The notes below the pieces were generated by a model. The model saw only the letters and a list, made by a program, of their open reading frames with translations. It did no database searches and had not been told where the DNA came from. Of a stretch of DNA of 31,460 bases, positions 1-7,258 are shown one piece after another (position 1 is the stretch's first letter; each line of letters starts with the position of its first letter). Both the position numbers and the translations under genes were made by a program. The stretch is from a virus, in the IMG/VR virus record IMGVR_UViG_3300005289_000073, positions 1 to 31,460 of that record. One strand, given 5' to 3'.

Positions 1-1
1 A

Positions 2-559
2 AAGCCGAAAGCCGCAAGACACTACAGCGCAGCAGCGCAAAAGGCGGCAGCCCTCATCAAGGAAGAAAAAAAAGAGATCGTCCTCAGCGATAACCAGCGC
101 GAGGCGATCGAGATCATGGTCTTCGAAGGCAAAGAGCGGAAAGAAGCCGCTAAAGCCGTTGGGATCACGGACGAGGCAATGAGACAGGCCCTCCTCAAGC
201 CCAAAGCACTTGCCTACTTGAACGAGTGCATGGAGGTGTTGAGAACGGGCGCTCGACCTCGGGCGTTACATAAGATTATCTCGCTCTCCGACAAAGCGAC
301 CAGCGAGCGCGTCTCCCTCGACGCCGCTAAGTATCTGGACGGTATGGACAGAGGCGCCCATCAGGTCGGGGCGACCGTCATCAACAACACCCAGATCAAC
401 AACACCGTGAACGTGACGCCTGGCTATGTGCTGGATCTGCGGCCGGACCACTTCGAAGCAGGCGCTAAACCTGCAGCACAGATAGAGCATCTGGGGTCTG
501 AAGACGTTATCCCATTGGAGGCGTTAGACAATTCGGAAGACGTTCCCCTCGACGAGTAG
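2..559 (+). CDS. Terminase small subunit-like protein, 5' end cut by window edge
   Basis: The frame is open from the left edge, so the true start lies outside; 185 codons are visible. An ATG at 116 is internal, because in-frame sequence before it (Lys/Ala-rich, then LSDNQREAIEIMV) reads as protein. The segment RKEAAKAVGITDEAMRQAL is a helix-turn-helix of the kind small terminases use to bind the packaging site on phage DNA; a helical stretch and an acidic tail follow. In the holoenzyme this subunit would recognise DNA and regulate the large subunit encoded at 1310. Three small genes and an inverted-repeat region separate the two, which is wider than usual. A generic HTH protein is the alternative. 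The role is inferred from the HTH plus position. Confidence 0.6.
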   Translation, partial: KPKAARHYSAAAQKAAALIKEEKKEIVLSDNQREAIEIMVFEGKERKEAAKAVGITDEAMRQALLKPKALAYLNECMEVLRTGARPRALHKIISLSDKATSERVSLDAAKYLDGMDRGAHQVGATVINNTQINNTVNVTPGYVLDLRPDHFEAGAKPAAQIEHLGSEDVIPLEALDNSEDVPLDE

Positions 560-567
560 GGGAACGT
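540..567 (+). repeat. Perfect 9-bp inverted repeat over the small-terminase stop codon
   Basis: ACGTTCCCC (540-548) and GGGGAACGT (559-567) flank a 10-nt loop that contains most of the TAG stop (557-559). No T-run follows, so it does not look like an intrinsic terminator. It may be an mRNA hairpin or a protein-binding palindrome. Its half-site CGTTCCCC is also the core of the arm-type repeats at attP. Confidence 0.6.
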
Positions 568-622
568 GCCCCCGTACCCCCTTTGTTCATGGTTCAGAGC
601 CGTTTCGAGGGGGTGGGGGGCA
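567..622 (+). repeat. GC-tract imperfect inverted repeat between terminase genes
   Basis: TGCCCCC (567-573) plus ACCCCC (576-581) can pair with GGGGGT (609-614) plus GGGGGCA (616-622), leaving a 27-nt loop. The repeat lies in a 160-bp stretch with no convincing gene, directly after the small terminase gene. Candidate roles are a packaging (pac/cos) recognition region or a strong RNA structure. Both roles are inferred from position only. Confidence 0.5.
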
Positions 623-719
623 AAATTCGGGCGCCATGTTCCCAGTCGTGTCTCACACACAATTCGCCCCATTCGGGAGATCAGGACCGGGAAATTTTTT
701 CACCTTACGGGGAATCGCG

Positions 720-845
720 ATGGCGATGAATGTGACCAAGAAGGGTTTCGGGAAATACGAGATCGAGTTCACCGGTTGGCACTCGGCGCTGTTTTTTGGT
801 GTGATCTTGCTAGCGGCGTTCGGCGCAGGGGTCCTCCTGTCCTAA
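720..845 (+). CDS. Small single-pass membrane protein, 41 aa
   Basis: The ATG at 720 follows a weak purine-rich site (GGGGAA). An upstream start at 636 would add residues that do not look protein-like. The protein has a polar, lysine-containing N-terminal half (KKGFGKYEIEFTG) and one C-terminal hydrophobic helix (ALFFGVILLAAFGAGVLL). The family was not recognised. A single-pass protein near the terminase genes could be a holin-like or superinfection-related protein, but nothing in the sequence proves that. Its stop codon lies 4 bp before the first TGTGCTTTGC promoter-like element. Confidence 0.6.
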   Translation: MAMNVTKKGFGKYEIEFTGWHSALFFGVILLAAFGAGVLLS

Positions 846-848
846 GCG

Positions 849-884
849 TGTGCTTTGCCGCGTTTCCCCGCATTGCCGATGATT
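849..884 (+). promoter_or_regulatory. Putative late promoter copy 1 (TGTGCTTTGC, 16 nt, GCCGATGATT)
   Basis: The decamer TGTGCTTTGC is at 849-858. After exactly 16 nt comes the second element GCCGATGATT (875-884), which has the A and T conserved among the six copies. Transcription would start near 890, giving a leader of about 20 nt before the SD-preceded ATG at 912. It would drive the large-terminase/portal block. No experiment is implied; the inference rests on recurrence and position. Confidence 0.6.
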
Positions 885-911
885 GGGCCATCTCAAGCGA
901 TGGAGACGACG

Positions 912-1052
912 ATGCTCGGAATGAAGGTTCGCGAAAAACTCACTGGTACGTTGCTGGGCGTGGTTGACGGCGTTTCCGTGGATGGTGCGGGTCGTGCGAT
1001 GGTGCGGGTCGCTGATCGGTGGTTCGAGGCTGCCGACTGCATCGGCGCTTGA
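912..1052 (+). CDS. Small phage protein of unknown function, 46 aa
   Basis: I chose the ATG at 912 because GGAG (902-905) sits six bases upstream. In-frame ATGs at 879 and 900 are possible alternatives. The product is a compact, beta-strand-like sequence (GTLLGVVDGVSVDGAGRAMVRVADRWFEA) without cysteine pairs or a membrane segment. No family was recognised. It is the first gene after promoter-like copy 1, and four bases separate its stop from the next gene's start, so it probably belongs to the terminase transcription unit. Confidence 0.6.
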   Translation: MLGMKVREKLTGTLLGVVDGVSVDGAGRAMVRVADRWFEAADCIGA

Positions 1053-1055
1053 TCC

Positions 1056-1310
1056 ATGACCGATCTCAAGGTTGTCAGGCTGGAAGCGAACGCCGGCCGG
1101 CGCGAGGAAGTGGTCGAGCGCGCGAAGATGCTCCTGAGCATGGCCGAAGAAGGCAAGATCGTCGATCTGTCCTATGCGGCGTCGAAACCGGACGGATCGA
1201 TGATTTCCGGCTTCACGGCGACGGATGACGCACCACGGCGCCTTTCCGGCGTCTCGATGCTTCAGTTCCGGCTTCTCCGGATCATGGAAGATCAGTCGGA
1301 GCCTGGCTGA
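1056..1310 (+). CDS. Conserved-looking phage protein upstream of terminase, 84 aa
   Basis: It is a soluble protein with an N-terminal helix (EANAGRREEVVERAKMLLSMAEEG) followed by a beta-rich part containing MISGFTATDD and the hydrophobic FRLLRIM near the end. The last base of its TGA stop is shared with the ATG of the large terminase (TGATG), implying translational coupling. I have no named family for it. Small proteins of this type often lie directly before phage terminase genes, and a role in packaging or regulation can only be guessed from that. Confidence 0.65.
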   Translation: MTDLKVVRLEANAGRREEVVERAKMLLSMAEEGKIVDLSYAASKPDGSMISGFTATDDAPRRLSGVSMLQFRLLRIMEDQSEPG

Positions 1311-2905
1311 TGCTGCAGATCGAAGAGCCCCCTCGCCCGGCTGAATTGCCGAAAATCGAGCACGACGCCGACGGTCGGAAGATCTACCGGCCGGATGGGC
1401 GTGTCCTGCGCGAATTCCTTCGTTGCCGAAAGCACGTTTCTATCGTCCGCGGCTCGATCGGTTCCGGCACGTCGACGGCCTGCATCATGAAAATGTGGGC
1501 GATTTCGTGTGAGCAGAAGAAGAACGAGGACGGCGTTCGCAAGACGCGCTGGGCGGTCTGCCGCAATACGTTTCCGGACCTGAAGAACACGACGGTCAAA
1601 TCCTGGCTCGATTGGTTCCCGGAAGAGGTCTATGGGCGGTTCTACTGGGACCGTCCGTTCAAGCAGATCATCCGGATCAACGATGTCGAGATGGAAGTCA
1701 TCTTCCTGGCGCTCGACAGCGAAGACGATATTCGCAAGCTGCGGTCGTTCGAATTCACCGGGATTTGGTTCAACGAGCTCGAGTTTATCGAGAAGGCGAT
1801 CGTCGACGAGGCGGAATCGCGAACGGGCCGCTATCCGGCGGTGAAGGACGGCGGGGCGACGTGGGACGGCGTGATTGCCGACATGAACGCGCCGCGCGAA
1901 GATCATTTCATTCCGCTGATGATGGGTGAGGTGCCTATTCCGGACGATTGGACGGAGGAAGAGCGGCTATCGTTTCAGCGCCCGGACAACTGGGGCTATC
2001 ACGTGCAGCCGCCGGCGATGCTTGAGGTGAAGGACGCGGGCGGGGCGCTGGTCGGGTACAAGATGAACCCGATGGCTGAAAATACGAAGTGGCTGAAACC
2101 GGGCTACTACGCGGAAAAGATCAAGGGCAAAACGAAGCAGTGGATCGATAGCCGCGTCCTGAACAAGATCACGGTCTACGTCGACGGCAAGGCGGTCTGG
2201 CAGCAGTTTTCCGAAGATGCTCACGTCTCGAAAACGCCGCTTGAGCCCATTCCGGGCTGGCCGGTCTATGTCGGGCTGGACTTCGGGCGCAATCCTGCGT
2301 GCGTCGTCGGGCAGCTGGTGAACAATCGCTGGCGGGTCTTTGCGGAATTGACGGCGCGCGATGCCGGCGCGTCGATCTTCGCGCCCCTGGTGAAGCAATT
2401 GCTCGATCGGCGCCTCGGGAACTGGGAACCGGCGAATCGGCGTTCGGACAATAACGGGTTTCAGGTCGAGTTTTTCGGCGATCCGAAGGGCGAAGACGGC
2501 GTTCAGACCGATGAAACGACGGCCTACGACGTTTTCCGCAAGCATGGGATGCCGGTTCGCGCCGCACCGGTGAAGAACAACCACATCCAGACCCGCATCG
2601 AGGCCGTCGAGTACGCCATGATCACAATGGTCAACGGCTTGCCGCGCTTTCTGGTGTGCGGGACACACTGCCGGACGCTGAAAGTGGCTTGCGCCGGCGG
2701 CTATCACTTCGCCCGCATCAAGGGCACGTCGCGCCATCGGCCAGATCCGGAGAAAGACCGGTATTCCGACATCGCGGACGCCTGCCAATACATGGTTCTG
2801 GGCGCTGGCGAGGGCCGCGCCGTCATCGGCGGGACGCATGCCGGCAAAAGAGCGCCGGTTGATATCAAGGTTCACAAGAAATCGAGGCGTCGCGGTGGCT
2901 TCTGA
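1310..2905 (+). CDS. terL: Terminase large subunit (packaging ATPase/nuclease)
   Basis: This 531-aa protein is the motor that translocates DNA into the prohead and cuts it. The N-terminal ATPase has the P-loop RGSIGSGTST (residues 47-56). Thr54 stands where the Walker A lysine normally is, although Arg47 begins the loop as in some deviant terminase P-loops. Walker B is GIWFNELE, with Asn155-Glu156. The C-terminal RNase H-like nuclease has acidic residues at VGLDFG (Asp324), FFGDPKG (Asp391) and RYSDIADAC (Asp487/Asp490). The length fits the terminases of T7/BPP-1-like phages. It overlaps the preceding gene by one base and sits in the expected place before the portal gene. Confidence 0.93.
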   Translation: MLQIEEPPRPAELPKIEHDADGRKIYRPDGRVLREFLRCRKHVSIVRGSIGSGTSTACIMKMWAISCEQKKNEDGVRKTRWAVCRNTFPDLKNTTVKSWLDWFPEEVYGRFYWDRPFKQIIRINDVEMEVIFLALDSEDDIRKLRSFEFTGIWFNELEFIEKAIVDEAESRTGRYPAVKDGGATWDGVIADMNAPREDHFIPLMMGEVPIPDDWTEEERLSFQRPDNWGYHVQPPAMLEVKDAGGALVGYKMNPMAENTKWLKPGYYAEKIKGKTKQWIDSRVLNKITVYVDGKAVWQQFSEDAHVSKTPLEPIPGWPVYVGLDFGRNPACVVGQLVNNRWRVFAELTARDAGASIFAPLVKQLLDRRLGNWEPANRRSDNNGFQVEFFGDPKGEDGVQTDETTAYDVFRKHGMPVRAAPVKNNHIQTRIEAVEYAMITMVNGLPRFLVCGTHCRTLKVACAGGYHFARIKGTSRHRPDPEKDRYSDIADACQYMVLGAGEGRAVIGGTHAGKRAPVDIKVHKKSRRRGGF

Positions 2906-3365
2906 GGTTGGTTTTGGCGGTTTGCGGCTTTCTGAGTGCGAGCCCAAGGATTGGTTCGTCGTTTTCCAGGAAGACAGCCCGAAATGGTGGGTCCGGTGGC
3001 TTGCTCGCGGCCGGTTCAAGCATGTTTCGGTTTTCGGGGTCGTTGAGCGGGCGAATTCGTGGGTGTTCTACGATTTCAACCTCGATCGAGCCCGGGTCTA
3101 CGTCGTTCCGGACCATGAATCCGACATCGCCATTGGACATTTCATCACCGGCGCCACTGTTGTGCGGATCGCCCGCCCGATCGGCAGGGAGGCGGAAGTG
3201 AACCTTCGGGCCGGCTGGTGGTGCGTCCCGGCCGTCGCTCACATCCTCGGCCTGCGCTCCTGTGCTTTGCGACCCGATACCCTTTTTCGGCAATGTCTCG
3301 CCCAAGGTGGCGAAATTATCGAGCCGAAAGGTGGACGAGATGAAGGTCAAGGAACCCAAGCCTGA
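2895..3365 (+). CDS. Phage protein with possible permuted NlpC/P60-like fold, 156 aa
   Basis: It overlaps the end of the large terminase gene. I place the start at GTG 2895, after a GAGG run; an ATG at 2838 would lie deep inside terL. The protein has KDWFVVFQED near the N-terminus, then RGRFKHVSVFGVV with a His, and a C-terminal WWCVPAVAHILG with a Cys followed by PDTLFRQCL. A conserved His before a Cys-plus-helix resembles circularly permuted NlpC/P60 papain-fold proteins found next to phage terminases. Such a protein could cleave peptides or amides, but activity is uncertain. Promoter-like copy 2 lies inside its 3' part, where it also encodes Cys-Ala-Leu. Confidence 0.6.
   Translation: MASEVGFGGLRLSECEPKDWFVVFQEDSPKWWVRWLARGRFKHVSVFGVVERANSWVFYDFNLDRARVYVVPDHESDIAIGHFITGATVVRIARPIGREAEVNLRAGWWCVPAVAHILGLRSCALRPDTLFRQCLAQGGEIIEPKGGRDEGQGTQA
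3261..3298 (+). promoter_or_regulatory. Putative late promoter copy 2 (TGTGCTTTGC, 18 nt, GGCAATGTCT)
   Basis: The decamer is at 3261-3270 and the second element GGCAATGTCT at 3289-3298. The spacing is 18 nt, against 16 in the other five copies. It lies inside the preceding gene, about 70 bp ahead of the start at 3340, and would serve the small connector protein and the portal. Confidence 0.5.
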
Positions 3366-3519
3366 CCCGGAACTGCAGCGCCAACAGGCCGCGGCTCAAC
3401 AGGAAAAGATCAACGCAATTCAGCAGCGGGTCGGCACGGAAAGCGACCAGGCGCTTCGCTATTTCGGCGCCCGCCGTGCTCTGTCCGGCGTCGGCGGCTC
3501 CCCGCTGTCGATGAGGTAA
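3340..3519 (+). CDS. Small hydrophilic protein before portal, 59 aa
   Basis: The ATG at 3340 follows AGGTGG at a normal distance. The same frame is open back to a GTG at 3262, but that start falls on the promoter-like decamer. The product is charged and glutamine-rich (DPELQRQQAAAQQEKINAIQQRV), then has RYFGARRALSG and a short tail. It is probably largely helical. Many T7-like phages carry a small protein of this kind just before the portal, and a minor virion or head-tail adaptor role is a guess. It overlaps the preceding gene by 26 bp and ends 6 bp before the portal start. Confidence 0.6.
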   Translation: MKVKEPKPDPELQRQQAAAQQEKINAIQQRVGTESDQALRYFGARRALSGVGGSPLSMR

Positions 3520-3525
3520 GCCGTC

Positions 3526-5124
3526 TTGGCGAAAAAACTCGAGAAGCCGGAAACGAAATTCCCGTCGGACGATTTGACGAAGGACGCGCTTTCGCGCCTG
3601 GCTGACGCTCGTGCGCAGAAGAACGAGTCCGAGGCCGATCTTCAGGAAGCGTATTTCTTCACGCGCCCCCGCCTGTGTTGGGACGTGAAGTCGACCACGA
3701 CGACGAAGCGCAACAGGGAACGCGAAAGCGAGCAGGAAGACCTTGCGACCGGGATTGGATCGGAAGTTTCAGAGGATTTTGCGACAGAGATCATTTCCGC
3801 ATTTTTCCCTCAAGGGACGAAGTGGGTTGTGTCCACTCTGGATGAAAGTGCGCTCGCTGATCTTGAGGAGCACCAAAAGGCCGATCTGAGAAAGGATGCA
3901 GAGGCGCGCGACAACAAGATCTTCTCCGCGATCCAGGCTTCGAACCTGGATTCGGAACTCGGCCTTGCGCTCGATCCCGATGCTTCCGTCGGGACGGTCG
4001 GCTTCTGGATCGACAAGCCGCAGAACACGCGCCCGATCTCGGTGCAGCATGTTCCGGTGCGCGAGCTCGAAATCAACGTTGAATGCGATGGCAGTGTCGG
4101 CGACCGTTTCCGCGTTCGTCACGTCAAGGCCTCGAAGCTGAATTCCGTGATCGGCAACATTCCGCTGCCCGAGAAGGTGACGCGCAAGGTCAAGGGCTCG
4201 CCGACGACGAAAATCGAGGTGGTCTGGTGTTTCTGGCGCGATTGGTCGGACCCGGAAAACTATCGCTGGATCCACGTGCTGTTGGTCGACAAGATCGCCG
4301 TGCACACGTCGACGCTCGATGATGAAGGGTGTTTGCCGCTTGTCGTCGCCCGGATCTCGCCGGACAAGGAATTCGCCTGGGGCTATGGCCCCGCAATCAA
4401 GTCGCTGCAGGAATTGCGCGTCCTCGACGTGATCACCGCGGCGACGCAGGATCGCGTCGACATCGCCATCGCCCCGCCGATCACCTATCCCGATGATGGC
4501 GTTCTCGATTTCGAAGGCGGGATTGAGGCCGGCAAGGCCTATCCGTCCCGGCCTGGGAGCGGGCGCGACGTTGCCAAGCTCTATTTCGAAGGCGACCCCG
4601 ATCTCGGTTTCTACACCGCGACGGACCTCGAACGCCGAATCCGTCGCAAGTTCTTTGCCGACTATCCGGAGCAGAAGGGCGACACGCCTCCAACCGCGAC
4701 CCAGTGGATCGATGAGATGGTCATGGCGCAGCGCCGCATCGGCACGCCCGGCCGCAAGTTTTGGCGCGAAGGCCCGTATGAGATCTATCGCCGCTTCGAA
4801 TGGCTGCTGGCGAAAGATGGCAAGATCGAAGCGGTCGAACTTGCCGGCAACGCGATCCCGCTGATCCCGAACAACCCGGCGACGCAGGCGGCAGACAATC
4901 AGAAGCTTCAGACTGGCGTTCAGGTGCTCAACATCGCGAAGAACTATTTCCCCGAGACCTCAGCGGCCGCGATCGACGAGCGCGCCACGCTCGAAAAAAT
5001 CCAGAAGCTGGCGAACGATGATGTCGTGGTTCTCCGTAACGAAGCCCAGACGCGCGAACTGCTGCAAACCGTGCTGGGTGCTGCACAGGAAGCCGGCGCT
5101 TTCCCCGGCGGAGGCCAGCAATGA
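3526..5124 (+). CDS. Portal protein (head-to-tail connector, T7 gp8-like)
   Basis: It encodes 532 aa, the normal size for podovirus head-tail connectors, which form the dodecameric ring through which DNA enters and leaves the capsid. The sequence has the family look: an N-terminal helical region (LADARAQKNESEADLQEAYFF), EDFATEIISAFFPQGTKWV, WGYGPAIKSLQELRVLD, and a helical C-terminus ending in a glycine-rich tail. The start is TTG at 3526, preceded by GAGGTAAG; no suitable ATG is near. Its stop overlaps the next start (ATGA). Position between terminase and scaffold agrees with the call. Confidence 0.9.
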   Translation: MAKKLEKPETKFPSDDLTKDALSRLADARAQKNESEADLQEAYFFTRPRLCWDVKSTTTTKRNRERESEQEDLATGIGSEVSEDFATEIISAFFPQGTKWVVSTLDESALADLEEHQKADLRKDAEARDNKIFSAIQASNLDSELGLALDPDASVGTVGFWIDKPQNTRPISVQHVPVRELEINVECDGSVGDRFRVRHVKASKLNSVIGNIPLPEKVTRKVKGSPTTKIEVVWCFWRDWSDPENYRWIHVLLVDKIAVHTSTLDDEGCLPLVVARISPDKEFAWGYGPAIKSLQELRVLDVITAATQDRVDIAIAPPITYPDDGVLDFEGGIEAGKAYPSRPGSGRDVAKLYFEGDPDLGFYTATDLERRIRRKFFADYPEQKGDTPPTATQWIDEMVMAQRRIGTPGRKFWREGPYEIYRRFEWLLAKDGKIEAVELAGNAIPLIPNNPATQAADNQKLQTGVQVLNIAKNYFPETSAAAIDERATLEKIQKLANDDVVVLRNEAQTRELLQTVLGAAQEAGAFPGGGQQ

Positions 5125-5417
5125 AGCTCTCGGATGAAGATGTGAAGCAGGCGCTGCGCTGGTTTGCGCGCCAGCCCGAGAGCGATCCGTTCTTTGCTTG
5201 CCTCGAATCCATCGTCGATGAAATCGGCCCTGTCGATACCTGTGCTTTGCACGCTCACAACGAGCGCCGCAAATTCGCTGCCAATCTGATTGCGATGGCA
5301 GAGAGTGAAAAACGCGATGGACAGGACAGCGACAGGACACATGCGCCAGATCGACCGAAACAGCTACGAAGAGGCCCCGCCAAAAAACGGCGCGCAGGCC
5401 CTGCTGGCCGGTCGTAG
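5121..5417 (+). CDS. Small protein between portal and scaffold, 98 aa
   Basis: It starts inside the portal stop (ATGA), which implies coupled translation. The first 70 residues read as a real protein: helical MKLSDEDVKQALRWFARQ, then FACLESIVDEIG and LHAHNERRKFAANLIAMAE. The last 25 or so are basic and low in complexity and overlap the scaffold gene in another frame. Function unknown. Promoter-like copy 3 is embedded in it at 5241, where TGTGCTTTG also encodes Cys-Ala-Leu. Confidence 0.65.
   Translation: MKLSDEDVKQALRWFARQPESDPFFACLESIVDEIGPVDTCALHAHNERRKFAANLIAMAESEKRDGQDSDRTHAPDRPKQLRRGPAKKRRAGPAGRS
5241..5276 (+). promoter_or_regulatory. Putative late promoter copy 3 (TGTGCTTTGC, 16 nt, CCGCAAATTC)
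   Basis: The decamer is at 5241-5250 and the second element CCGCAAATTC at 5267-5276, with 16-nt spacing. This is the least typical second half, with AA instead of AT at the core. It lies within a small gene, 67-91 bp upstream of the candidate scaffold starts, and would drive the scaffold/capsid block. A 5-bp stem (CGCTC/GAGCG) lies in the spacer. Confidence 0.5.
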
Positions 5418-6237
5418 CCCGGGCGCGTTCGTATTTTCTTCCCCTTTCGGACCCCGGATCACGCTCAACGCTGAAGGCGGTAGCGGCTCTGGTGGTGGTG
5501 ACGGCGGAGCCTCCGGAGGCGGAGCCGATGGCGGGAACGCAGGCGGTTCTGGCGGTGACGGCGGAGCCGGTGGCGAGGGCGGGTCTTCCGAAAAGGCTGC
5601 CCGTCCCGAATACATCCCGGAGAATTTCTGGGACACCGACAAGGGTTTCAAGTCCGAGGACTTCAACGCGCTGATTGCTCGCGACGCCGAACGCGCCGCC
5701 GAGCTCGCGCAGGTTCCGGACAGCAAGGACAAGTACGAGGTCAAGCTTCCGAAAGACTTCAAGCTACCCGACGGCTTCAAACTGCCGGAAGGTCAGGAGT
5801 CGATCATCGACGCCAGCGATCCGCGCGTCGAAGCTGCCCGCGATTACGCCCTCGCGAACCGGTTCAATCAGAGCCAGTTCGAAGGGCTTATCGCCTTCGG
5901 CGCTCAGATGGATATCGCCGAACAGACCCGGCTGAATACCGCGCTCGATGAGCAGCGTCAGCAGTTGGGTTCGAAGGGGCAGGACCGGATCAACGCCGTC
6001 ACGGCCTGGCTCGGCGCCAAGATCGGCGGAGACCTTGCGAACGCTCTGGCGCCGATGATGTTCACGGCCAAGAGCATCCAAGCCTTTGAGGCGGTAATGC
6101 GCCTCAATAGGGGAGACGTTCCGGGTAACCCCGGCGGCGGTCGCGATGCTGGAAAGACCGAAATCTCGGACGAGGAGTACAACAAAATGTCTCCGGTCGA
6201 GAAGATCAACTACGCCCGTCAACATTCCAAAAAGTGA
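5341..6237 (+). CDS. Capsid scaffolding protein-like, 298 aa
   Basis: It lies directly before the major capsid gene, where podoviruses encode the scaffold that guides prohead assembly and is then lost. From the ATG at 5341 (an ATG at 5317 is also possible) it has a short N-terminus, a very glycine-rich linker of GGSGSGG/GGDGG type (about residues 46-83), then an acidic, lysine-rich helical region with EYIPENFWDTDKGFK and KLPKDFKLPDGFKLPEGQ, and a basic C-terminal end (EKINYARQHSKK). Acidic helices ending in a basic tail are usual for scaffolds. The sequence alone does not prove the role. Confidence 0.75.
   Translation: MRQIDRNSYEEAPPKNGAQALLAGRSPGAFVFSSPFGPRITLNAEGGSGSGGGDGGASGGGADGGNAGGSGGDGGAGGEGGSSEKAARPEYIPENFWDTDKGFKSEDFNALIARDAERAAELAQVPDSKDKYEVKLPKDFKLPDGFKLPEGQESIIDASDPRVEAARDYALANRFNQSQFEGLIAFGAQMDIAEQTRLNTALDEQRQQLGSKGQDRINAVTAWLGAKIGGDLANALAPMMFTAKSIQAFEAVMRLNRGDVPGNPGGGRDAGKTEISDEEYNKMSPVEKINYARQHSKK
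5473..5590 (+). repeat. Gly-codon low-complexity tract in scaffold gene
   Basis: This is a run of GGC/GGT/GGA codons with near-repeats of GGTGACGGCGGAGCC, encoding a flexible glycine-rich linker. Such tracts can change length by slippage. Confidence 0.7.
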
Positions 6238-6257
6238 CGGCCTGAAGGAGACCCGCA

Positions 6258-7199
6258 ATGCCCGAAGTGATGACGCTCCCCGATTACGCCAAGGGTCTCG
6301 AAAAGACCAGCATCGAGCGCCCGCTGATCGAAACCTTCGCCAAGGAATCCGATATCCTTGAGGTTCTGCCGTTCGAAGGCTTCACCGGCGCGGCATACGA
6401 AGGATATCGTGAAACCGATATCGGTTCGGCCGCTTTCCGTGCCATCAACGAGGGCGCCGGCTCCTCGAAGGGCAAGATTGCGCCCTTCCAGGAAACCAGC
6501 TTCCCGATCGACACGATCCTGAAGGTCGACAAGGCCATCATCCTCCGTCACGGCGAAAGCCGCCGCGGCAAGGAAGAAGCCATGCAGATGAAGGCTCAGT
6601 CGAAGCTCTTCACCAACGCCTTCCTCTCGGGCGACAACGTGTCGAACCCGAAGGAGCCGAATGGCCTCAAGGCCCGTTGCACCGCGGCCAATGGCCGTCT
6701 CCTGCACAATTCGGTGGCTTCCGGCGGCGCGCCCCTGTCGCTCTACAATCTCGACAACGCGATCAAGAACACGCGCAACGCGAACCACATCATCGCGTCG
6801 CTCGATCTTCTCCCGCGTTTCATCCAGGCTGCCCGCGACACCACCATCTCCGGTTTCGTGATCCAGACCTGGGATGAAGTCGGCACTCCGAAACTGAGCT
6901 ACGCCGGCAAGCGCATCCTGTTCGGTTATCCGAAGGGCCGCGACGGTGTGATCCTTCCGTTCACCGAAGTCGCCCAGGGCGGCGGCGCTGCCGTGACGAC
7001 CTCCCTCTTCGTGGTCGACCTGAGCCCCGATGGCCTCCATGGCATTCAGCTGAAGAACATGGAAGCCCGCGACATGGGTCTCCTCGAAGATGCGGTGAAC
7101 TACGGCACCAACGTTTCGTGGGATGTCGGTCTCGTCGACGAGGCTGACTACTGCGTCACGCGCCTGACCTCGATCACCGACGCAGCGTTCGTCAAGTAA
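6258..7199 (+). CDS. Major capsid protein (HK97-fold type)
   Basis: This 313-aa protein is the main shell subunit. The N-terminal half has EKTSIERPLIETFAKES and ILEVLPFEGFTGAAYEGYRE, typical of podovirus capsid proteins of the HK97 fold, which assemble as T=7 shells. It is followed by an extended-loop region, the helix PRFIQAARDT, and a beta-rich C-terminal half (VLPFTEVAQ, LFVVDLSPDGLHG). The start follows AAGGAGA, a strong ribosome site fitting high expression. It sits between the scaffold and the Bbp16-like cement gene, the same pairing as capsid and cement protein in Bordetella phage BPP-1. Confidence 0.88.
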   Translation: MPEVMTLPDYAKGLEKTSIERPLIETFAKESDILEVLPFEGFTGAAYEGYRETDIGSAAFRAINEGAGSSKGKIAPFQETSFPIDTILKVDKAIILRHGESRRGKEEAMQMKAQSKLFTNAFLSGDNVSNPKEPNGLKARCTAANGRLLHNSVASGGAPLSLYNLDNAIKNTRNANHIIASLDLLPRFIQAARDTTISGFVIQTWDEVGTPKLSYAGKRILFGYPKGRDGVILPFTEVAQGGGAAVTTSLFVVDLSPDGLHGIQLKNMEARDMGLLEDAVNYGTNVSWDVGLVDEADYCVTRLTSITDAAFVK

Positions 7200-7206
7200 C
7201 CCTCGG

Positions 7207-7225
7207 TGCCCGCCTCGCGCGGGCA
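7207..7225 (+). repeat. 7-bp hairpin after the capsid gene
   Basis: TGCCCGC (7207-7213) and GCGGGCA (7219-7225) form a perfect stem with loop CTCGC. There is no T-tract, so it is more likely to stabilise the capsid mRNA or act as a weak terminator than to stop transcription completely. Confidence 0.55.
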
Positions 7226-7258
7226 TTCAGACTTTGGATTTCACTAAGGAGACGACCC

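Noticed and set aside
849-858. TGTGCTTTGC as part of sigma54 or rhizobial sigma70 promoters
   Set aside because: No GG lies 10 nt upstream of the TTTGC dinucleotide position for sigma54, and neither CTTGAC nor CTATAT is present at the proper spacing. The second block matches only a very degenerate -10.
6219-7226. Long minus-strand open frames opposite capsid, tail and ejection genes
   Set aside because: High GC keeps opposite frames free of stop codons. The plus-strand products are recognisable virion proteins in the expected order, and the minus frames are composition shadows.
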